Part shown: positions 30,558-37,800 of the stretch, in pieces
Layout: the number at the start of each line of letters is the position of its first letter
Numbering within the stretch: the first letter of the stretch is position 1
Origin: a virus
IMG/VR virus record: IMGVR_UViG_3300037520_002447
Span: 1 to 39,854 of that record
DNA: 39,854 nt
Reading direction: 5' to 3' (one strand)
The notes under the pieces: generated by a model
The model's input: only the letters and a program-made list of their open reading frames with translations
Told to the model about the DNA's origin: nothing
The model's database searches: none
Translations under genes and position numbers: made by a program

Positions 30558-31529
30558 ATGCCGAATCTGAAAATGTTGACGTCTATCGTTGCCTTTCGTG
30601 ACGCCATTCCGGATATCGCCAACCCTCGCCTTCGATATGTCGACTGGATGCGCTCGCTGAGCATTCAGGATGCCGCCAACCCGCGGTCCGATGCCTACTC
30701 ACTGGCATCCGGCGAAACTCGCAACCTGTTCAACGGCCAACGATCTCTGACGGTGGCTGGTAATACAGTATTTTCGCTTTCTCTTGTTCCCAACGAAACC
30801 ATCAACTATCGCATCCGTCATACCTCAGGAACTGCCCCCGGTTTTCGCTCAATCCCGGCCTTTTCGGTTGTGGGCTTTAGTGTAAACTGGACTGTCAACG
30901 CCGATCAAACAGTGACGGCGGTGGCGTCTGGTGGATCCTTTGTCGGTATTTCCGCCGGCGACACCTTGTGGATTCCTGGAAGTGAAGAGGGTGTTACCTC
31001 CCCCTTCCTTCTCGCCAACCAGGGGTTCTGGTTGGTGATGTCTGTTTCGGCCCTGCAGCTGATCTTGCGTCGCACCGGCGATTTCAATGGCATCACACAG
31101 GCTGGTGTGTCCATCACCGCCAGCGACCAGATTAGGGCCTTTTCATCAACGGGCGTTCAGATCGGCGATAAGATTGAACTGCTTTCGGGCTGGGCGAGTG
31201 CCAACTTGGGTACTTATGTAATCGTGAACGTTACCAGTCATTACATTGACATTCAATCCACAGCTAAGCCATTAGCCGCCGAAGCCTCGGTTTCACCCAA
31301 TGGCGTTGGCCAGACCATCTATACGTCAGGCAAACGTGTCGTTTATTTGGAATCAGATCAAGAGATCGTGGTGCGCGCCAATGGCGATGCCGGGAGTCTT
31401 TATAAGGTCGCGCCATGGATTGCTGGCGAAGATCCTGGTCAGTTTCTGTTGACTGGCGCTATTTGGTCTCTGACGGTAGTCAATGCTGGCCAGCAATCCG
31501 CAAACATTGTTGTCATTTCCGTGGAGTGA
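30558..31529 (+). CDS. Putative beta-rich structural protein
   Basis: A 323-residue protein starts at ATG 30558 with AGGGGTGAG upstream, between terL and the portal gene. It is low in Cys and Lys and rich in Ser, Thr, Val, Gly and Asn, with many alternating beta-like segments (for example VVGFSVNWTVNADQTVTAVA and GDKIELLSGWASANLGTYVI). This suggests a virion component such as a head decoration, head-tail or fibre-type protein. No specific family recognised, and no signal peptide or membrane segment. It ends 3 nt before the portal start. Confidence 0.7.
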   Translation: MPNLKMLTSIVAFRDAIPDIANPRLRYVDWMRSLSIQDAANPRSDAYSLASGETRNLFNGQRSLTVAGNTVFSLSLVPNETINYRIRHTSGTAPGFRSIPAFSVVGFSVNWTVNADQTVTAVASGGSFVGISAGDTLWIPGSEEGVTSPFLLANQGFWLVMSVSALQLILRRTGDFNGITQAGVSITASDQIRAFSSTGVQIGDKIELLSGWASANLGTYVIVNVTSHYIDIQSTAKPLAAEASVSPNGVGQTIYTSGKRVVYLESDQEIVVRANGDAGSLYKVAPWIAGEDPGQFLLTGAIWSLTVVNAGQQSANIVVISVE

Positions 31530-31532
31530 TCG

Positions 31533-33692
31533 GTGACGACTTCCAATAATCCCACCTCCGCGTATTTTCAAGCGCTGATCAAGTCCGCGACTCCATCCAC
31601 CGTTGAGTCGAATCGACAACGGCGGCAGGTTCGTTTTACCGATCCGTCAATGCCACAGCCCGTATTGACGGTCGAAAAACTTGACGCCCTACCCGAGATT
31701 CCCGATGCCGGTCCCGTGATCGGCCATCAGCGCCTGGCTAAGAGTCTGCAGAATCTGCTCAATGGAGGCGAGACCTCTATTGAACGCCTGGCTTTTGAGG
31801 TTGATCCAGGTCAAGTCGGAAGCCATCAAGGGTTATGGCAACAGAAGCTGCGAGGTATTCCTGACAGCATTCTCAAGCGCATATCTATCCAGGACAGTCT
31901 TGTCGCGTCGATTGTCAATACCCGCGGCAACCACATCGGCTCTTTTGGTCGGCCGCGGCGCGACCGACACGGCATCGGCTTTGAAATCATACCGCTTCCC
32001 GGTATCGAACAGGAACTGAATCCTGAAGAGCAAAAGGCATTCGACGAACAGATCAAGCGTGCGTCAGAGCTTTTACGTTCTTGTGGACACAAAAAGGGCT
32101 GGTCCGATCAAGAACAGATGACGTTCAGCCAATATCTGACGGTATCTACCAAAAACGCCGTAGTCTTGGGCCGCGTCGCCACCGAAATCATTTGGGTCTA
32201 CAACGTCCATACCGGGCGACGAGAGTTTCATTCCTTTCGCCCCATCGATGCCGGTACTATCTATCGCGCCGTACCGATGAACCAGATGGCGGTGGAGCTT
32301 CGTGATACCGCGGCGAGATTACTAGAGCGCATCAAACGCAAGAAGTTGGAGCACGAACCCGATGGTGCCGTGTCAGCGGAAGACATCGCGTGGATTCAGG
32401 TATTAGAGGGACAGCCGCGCCAATCGTTTACCGCCGAAGAATGCGTTGTTTACAACTTTTATCCAGTAGCCGACGTCGAGTTTCGTGGCTACCCATTATC
32501 ACCTCTTGATACAGTTATTGCTGCTGTTACTACACACATCAATATTACGACACACAATAAGTTGTATTTTCAATCCGGTCGCGCTAGCCGCGGTATTTTG
32601 ATTATCAAATCCGATGACGTTGATGATGGAATGATCAACGACATCAGGCAACAGTTCAATGCCGCAATCAACAGCGTACAAAATAGCTGGCGCGTGCCGG
32701 TTCTTGGCGTTGGCGTTGAGGAAAACATTGAATGGGTGTCGACAGACGCTAGCCAGCGCGACATGGAGTTTCAGTATCTCAGCGACATGACGGCCCGCAT
32801 CATTTTGTCGGCCTTTCAGATGTCGCCCGAAGAACTTCCCGGTTACGCTCACCTTAGCCGCGGCACCAACAACCAGGCTCTGTCTGAAAGCAACCAAGAG
32901 TATCTGATGATTGCCCACCGCGACGTGGGCCTGCGCCCGCTTCTGTTGTCGTGGCAAGATTTCTTGAATGCTCAGATCATGCCATTACTGGCTCCCAATC
33001 TCGTTGGCAAATGCGAGATTCGCTTGCTGGGGTTGGATGCAGAAACAGCAGAAAAAGAGTCTATTCGTCTGCAACAAGATGCGCCACTTCATATGACCTA
33101 CAACCAGATCCTCAATAAGGTTGAGAAGGATGAGGTACCACAAGAACTAGGCGGCGACTTTCCTTTCAACGCCCAGTGGCAGGCAATCGTCGACAAGTAT
33201 CTCACGGTGGGACAGATCAAGGAGCATTTCTTTGGCCTCAAGGGGGCGGCTAAGGATCCCGCCCTCGCCTATGTCCGCGATCCTTTCTGGTTTCAGTGGC
33301 AGCAACTGCAGATGCAGGCGCAGCAGATGAAGGAACAGGAACAGATGCAGCAACAGGCACTGAAGCAGCAATCCGTGCCTGCTGGCGATGCCGCGCCGGG
33401 AAGAAACGAGACAAAACAAGCCGAAGCCAGTCAGCAGGCGGCAGTTGCGGAATCCTCACAGCAGCAATCACAGCAGGCCTCGGAACAGGCTAGCGGTGAC
33501 TTGACTCGTGGCATCGATCAGGCTTCAGAGATGCTCAAGTCGGAATCATCGCTGCCGCCATCTAAGCGCAAGCTTTTAGCCCGACACCGCGCTATCGTCG
33601 ATCGATTCCAAAAGACCTGGGAGGATGACTCGCGTATGGCATTGGCCGAGATACAGCGTGCGCTATTGGCAGATGAAGACATCGGAGATTAG
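31533..33692 (+). CDS. Portal protein
   Basis: A 719-residue protein in the portal position, between terL and the Mu F-like gene. The core (about 95-500) has portal-like features: an N-terminal SLVASIVNTRGNHIG helix region, a wing segment, the stretch DVEFRGYPLSPLDTVIAAVT leading to the stem helices, and LPGYAHLSRGTNNQALSESN near the crown. The C-terminal part has a long Gln-rich stretch (QQLQMQAQQMKEQEQMQQQA) and a charged helix. Twelve copies would form the DNA entry channel at one capsid vertex. The start is GTG 31533 with GGAG upstream. Confidence 0.85.
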   Translation: MTTSNNPTSAYFQALIKSATPSTVESNRQRRQVRFTDPSMPQPVLTVEKLDALPEIPDAGPVIGHQRLAKSLQNLLNGGETSIERLAFEVDPGQVGSHQGLWQQKLRGIPDSILKRISIQDSLVASIVNTRGNHIGSFGRPRRDRHGIGFEIIPLPGIEQELNPEEQKAFDEQIKRASELLRSCGHKKGWSDQEQMTFSQYLTVSTKNAVVLGRVATEIIWVYNVHTGRREFHSFRPIDAGTIYRAVPMNQMAVELRDTAARLLERIKRKKLEHEPDGAVSAEDIAWIQVLEGQPRQSFTAEECVVYNFYPVADVEFRGYPLSPLDTVIAAVTTHINITTHNKLYFQSGRASRGILIIKSDDVDDGMINDIRQQFNAAINSVQNSWRVPVLGVGVEENIEWVSTDASQRDMEFQYLSDMTARIILSAFQMSPEELPGYAHLSRGTNNQALSESNQEYLMIAHRDVGLRPLLLSWQDFLNAQIMPLLAPNLVGKCEIRLLGLDAETAEKESIRLQQDAPLHMTYNQILNKVEKDEVPQELGGDFPFNAQWQAIVDKYLTVGQIKEHFFGLKGAAKDPALAYVRDPFWFQWQQLQMQAQQMKEQEQMQQQALKQQSVPAGDAAPGRNETKQAEASQQAAVAESSQQQSQQASEQASGDLTRGIDQASEMLKSESSLPPSKRKLLARHRAIVDRFQKTWEDDSRMALAEIQRALLADEDIGD

Positions 33693-33694
33693 CC

Positions 33695-34432
33695 GTGAAG
33701 AACCAGACGATCGGTCGTATTCAAGACGCCATCGAAAATCTTTTTGAGCGCATGAAGTCTCGTTTTCTGGGCGTGCGACTGGTAGACAAGACGCTAACGA
33801 TTACCGCCGATCGACCAGACCTGACGTTGGCGGGCATCGCTACCGCCGCCGCAGCCGATGACGGCGCAAAAATGAGCCCCAAGACGCTATTGGGGATCGT
33901 CAATATCGCTGGATCGTATATGGATGCCGCCAAAGAACGCGCAAAGGCTGAGGTCATTCAGTATGTTTTGGCGGCAGAACAAGAGGGTCAGCCTACGGCC
34001 AGCGCCTTAGCGGGTAAGCTAACGGATGTCTGGAGTAAGGTGAGCCGAGACGTCATGCGGATTGCCGACACGGAGACCCAGCGTAGTCGCGCCACGGGGA
34101 CGCTGGAAGGCATCACGATGCTGAACCTGCAGGCGGGCATCGATGATCCGACGGTGTTTTTTGTCGTCGTCCGCGACGGCCGGCGCTGCAGTGAATGCAC
34201 GCGCCTGCATTTGATGCCCGATGGCATTACGCCGCGTGTCTGGAAGATGTCGGAGGTCGGAACTGGCTATCACACACGCGGCGAGAACAACCCGAAAGTC
34301 AATGGGCTTCATCCTCATTGCCGCTGTAGTCTCGCGACACTAATGCCCGGCTATGGTTTTGACGCCTCTGGCATGGTGCGCTTCGTTGGCCGGGACCACA
34401 ACGAATACGCCAATCAAAGAAGCAGGTCCTGA
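33695..34432 (+). CDS. Mu F / SPP1 gp7-like minor head protein
   Basis: A 245-residue protein starts at GTG 33695, 2 nt after the portal stop. The C-terminal half has the phage Mu gpF-like signature: a helix ending in IADTETQRSRATGTL, then DGRRCSECTRLHL and GLHPHCRCSLATLMPG, with Cys and His residues that probably bind zinc. Such proteins attach to the portal and assist head morphogenesis or are ejected with DNA. The next rightward gene is a large multidomain protein, a common arrangement for MuF-linked polyvalent proteins. Confidence 0.85.
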   Translation: MKNQTIGRIQDAIENLFERMKSRFLGVRLVDKTLTITADRPDLTLAGIATAAAADDGAKMSPKTLLGIVNIAGSYMDAAKERAKAEVIQYVLAAEQEGQPTASALAGKLTDVWSKVSRDVMRIADTETQRSRATGTLEGITMLNLQAGIDDPTVFFVVVRDGRRCSECTRLHLMPDGITPRVWKMSEVGTGYHTRGENNPKVNGLHPHCRCSLATLMPGYGFDASGMVRFVGRDHNEYANQRSRS

Positions 34433-34648
34433 TCAGGACGCCTTGGCGCGCTTAGTCGCCAAGACCTCCTGCTTGACGGCCATGTGGTAGCAGGCGGCTA
34501 ATGTCGTCGAGAACTCGGAGACCGGCCCACGGCTTCCCTTTTCTCTGAAGGAAATGGTACCGTTGGGGCTGATGGTGACCACCAGCGGTCGCCCATTGAT
34601 GATGACGTTGGTTTCACGGATAACGGGTTTTGTGAGTTGGGTTGCCAT
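34433..34648 (-). CDS. Small antisense-oriented hypothetical protein
   Basis: A 71-residue ORF on the minus strand inside the rightward head-gene cluster, starting at ATG 34648 with GAGG just upstream. It encodes MATQLTKPVIRETNVIINGR followed by a beta-hairpin-like VTISPNGTISFREKG and a helical tail. Its stop directly abuts that of the Mu F-like gene, the two sharing a CCTGATCAGG palindrome. The sequence looks protein-like, but there is no visible promoter. It is a small unknown gene or a chance ORF. Confidence 0.5.
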   Translation of the reverse strand: MATQLTKPVIRETNVIINGRPLVVTISPNGTISFREKGSRGPVSEFSTTLAACYHMAVKQEVLATKRAKAS

Positions 34649-34820
34649 GACCTCGCATGCTACAGCTACCCCGAGTGGCCGTCAAGAGGAATCTTTGCGG
34701 TATGCGATTTTTTTGGGAGTTGATCATAATCATACTACCGGGGAAATCCGCGATCTCCTCTGCCACCACTGCAACGCCGCCATCGGCCATCTGATGGAAT
34801 CGCCTGAGTTGATGCGTTAG
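34647..34820 (+). pseudogene. Truncated endonuclease VII-like HNH remnant
   Basis: The last 30 codons of this frame read VDHNHTTGEIRDLLCHHCNA followed by AIGHLMESPELMR, the catalytic DHxH-TG and second CxxC-N part of endonuclease VII. The upstream part (MTSHATATPSGRQEESLRYA) has no CxxC pair, so half of the zinc site is missing. A run of seven T residues just upstream is a possible frameshift site. It lies in the 201-nt gap before the giant gene. I read it as a decayed homing-type endonuclease related to the 7772-8017 gene. Confidence 0.6.
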
Positions 34821-34849
34821 GCAGCAGAATACATCGAAAGGCATCAAAA

Positions 34850-37800
34850 ATGACTGCGTTGTCTGAAAAAAGCAGCAGGTTGGTGGAAGGCTCTACGGGT
34901 CTGGTCATCGATGGTGTTTTCGCCAGCGAAGTCTGGGATTCCTCCGGTGAGGTGCTTGACATTGCGGGATGCGACATTTCCGAAATGGAAGAGGGGCGCG
35001 GTCTCGCCAACTACGAACATCGTAATGACGAGTCGACGGGCGCCACAAGTCAAGACATCGTAGGTCGCATCATTTATGCGCGCAAGATTTTCAATGAATC
35101 TGATTGTGAGGACGAGCGCCAGAAGATGTTCTGGAAGAAGGTCAAGGTCCCCTTCATCTACGGCATGGTTCGGCTTTATGACGGCGCTGGTCACCTGTCG
35201 GCTCAGGGCCTTGCGGCTCAGGTGCGGGACGCGGTGAAGAACAAGGAGCAGATCCTTGTTCGGTTCTCGATCGACGGCAGCACATTGGAGCGCGACGGTA
35301 ATCATCTCAAGCGCACGATCGCCCGCCGCGTTGCCCTGACCATCAAGCCCTGCAACAAGACCTGTGACAGCGACCTCGTCGTTGACCCCAACGCCCCCGA
35401 GGGCTACGAGAAGAAGCCGAAGAAGCCGCTGGTGGAGTTGGTGAAGAAGGAACACCCGCTCTACGGCCGCCTCGGCTCCTCAGGCGAGATTGAGCAGGAT
35501 GCGCCGGAGCAGCAGGCGCTCTGGAAGGCCCTGAAGGCCTCCAAGGAAGCAAAGCCGGCGGCCAAGAAGTCGGTGCTGCCCAAGGCCCCCAAGCCCCCGG
35601 CTCAGTGGGAATCGGAGGACGGCGTCGTCATCCCCCGCGCCGGCACTCCGGATCGCAGGCGCTGGGATACGGCCTATGAGAAGGCACTGAAGCAGCACTT
35701 TGGCGGCGGCAAGCCCATCCAGATCAATGTCGATGAGGCGCAGAGTCTGAATCCAGTCCGTAACTACGATCGTTACGCCATGTACGTTCAGATGGCGCAG
35801 CATGACAGGCTGCCGCCGGCCGTCGTCCGCCGCTCGGGCTCGGGCTGGGAGATCGTTGACGGCAATCACCGGCACTTTGCGGCCAAGAAGGCGGGCCTGA
35901 AGACCATGGACGCCATCGACATCACGGAATCGAAGGCGCGCAAGAGCGAACAGGAGACGGGCATGAAGAAGGCGATGGATGCGGGCATGGCCACTGGCTC
36001 GCCCTCTAGCCTTGTGGGCGGCGCGGCGCTGCAGCGCGAGGAGTTGGCGAAGAAGCTGGTGAAGCTGGCTCAGGACTACCATGAGTCCAAGGGCTCGATG
36101 CGCGACTTCCTCAAGTCTCAGCTGCCGGAAGTCAGCGACCACTACCTCGATCACTTCACTGACCTCGCCACCGACATCCGCGCCCGCCTGCGCAAGACTG
36201 AGCCGCTGGCGAAGGCGCGCAAGAAGGCGGAAGGTGCTGGCGCGGAGGCTGCGGCTCCGGTTTCGGAGCCCGCGCCGGCTCCCAAGGCAGCTGCCGCCAA
36301 GGCGCCGAGGGCGCCCAAGAAGCCGGCCTTCACCGTTCGCGGCGAAGGAGTCAAGGCTTCGGGGCTTTCGGGTCCACAGATGGTGTTCAACGAGCACACG
36401 GGTCAGCTGAAGACCAAGAATGGCCACTTCAGTCTCTATAACCCGGATGCGGATGGCGATTCTGGCGAGAAGTTCCGTCAGGTGTGGAACTCGCCTGAGG
36501 TTCGCCGCCAACACGACTACGCTGTCGGCAACTGGGTCAAGCTGAATCAGGCTCTCAAGCAGGGTCGTTTGCCTGAGGCAGTGCTGGCGACTTCGGTGGC
36601 CTTCTCGCAGCTGAGCCCCAACACGCCCGTTCCCGTTCACGAAATGATGTATTCGATTGACTCAAACACAATCTTGTACCCAGTGGGACAAGAACCCAAG
36701 AAGATCAAGGATTTCCGCAAAGGAGATTTGATCTTGGGCGTAGATTCTTTGGGAAATGTGATTGAAACTGAAGTTTTGGCCCTGCATGATCATGGTGATC
36801 TGATGGGCTATGAGATCACGTTTGAAAATGGTTACTCGATCACGACTTCCAAGGATCACAAGTTCTTGACTCCTGCTGGCATGATGTCCATTGTGGACGT
36901 TGTGCGTTTCGGTGTGGAGGTCGTTTGTGGCAAGGAAGCAGAAGATCGGTGGCTGGCCAGCGAGATGCGGTCAGGTGTTTCCGACGGAGGTTCAGTTCAA
37001 GGCCCATCGAGTCGGTTGTGCGCAGTGCAAGGCGATGCGCCAGCAAGCACGCGCCGTCTCTGCTCGCGATTGGCATCGAAAAAATCCGGAAGCCGCGGCC
37101 CTGCTGCGGGAGAAGGCGATGGCCGCGAGTGCGGAGTGGCGACGATTGAATCCGGATCAAGTGGCAGCGGGTCCCAGACGATGGCGCCAGGAGAATCCGG
37201 AGGCATGGGCGCAGCATCAAGCCTCGTGCTCTCTGGCGATGCAGGAGTGGCGACGGGATCATCCGGAGATGACTTCGAGGTTTCTTCGGCTGCTTGCTGC
37301 CGGTGCTGCTCGGTATCGGGCGGAGCACCCCGAACACTTCATGGAGACAGCGAGGGCGCTGGGGGCGTGGCCGGACAAGCGAGGGAACCGCTCTCTGATG
37401 GAGGAGTGGCTTCGGTCTTCTGGTACGCTGACATGGCCGGACGCTCAGATCCGTTGTCTTATGGACGAGCGCAAACAGGTGGACTTAGTGTCTCCAGATC
37501 ACAAGATCTGGGTGGAAGTGGACGGAGTGCACCACTTCTTCCCGATCACGGCGACACCGGAGTGGCAGGCTCGTTTGGCCAAGACGCAGCTGCGAGACGC
37601 GATGTTGAAGGACGAGGCTCTGCGACGCGGCAATGTGACGTTGATTCGACTTTCCATGGAGTGCTTCAAGACCTGCAAGAGCAAGGAGATGAAGGCCCAT
37701 TGGTTGGATCTGCTGAATCAGATACTCCAGTCGCCCTCTCCGGGGGTCTGGTGCTTCGGCGCGTTGTACGAGTCCGTACCGTGGGCATCAGCCGGATGTA

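Noticed and set aside
34554-34820. Full 88-codon plus-strand frame as an intact endonuclease gene
   Set aside because: The first 31 codons are antisense to the 34433-34648 gene and resemble no endonuclease; only the C-terminal half matches the family, so I call it a remnant.
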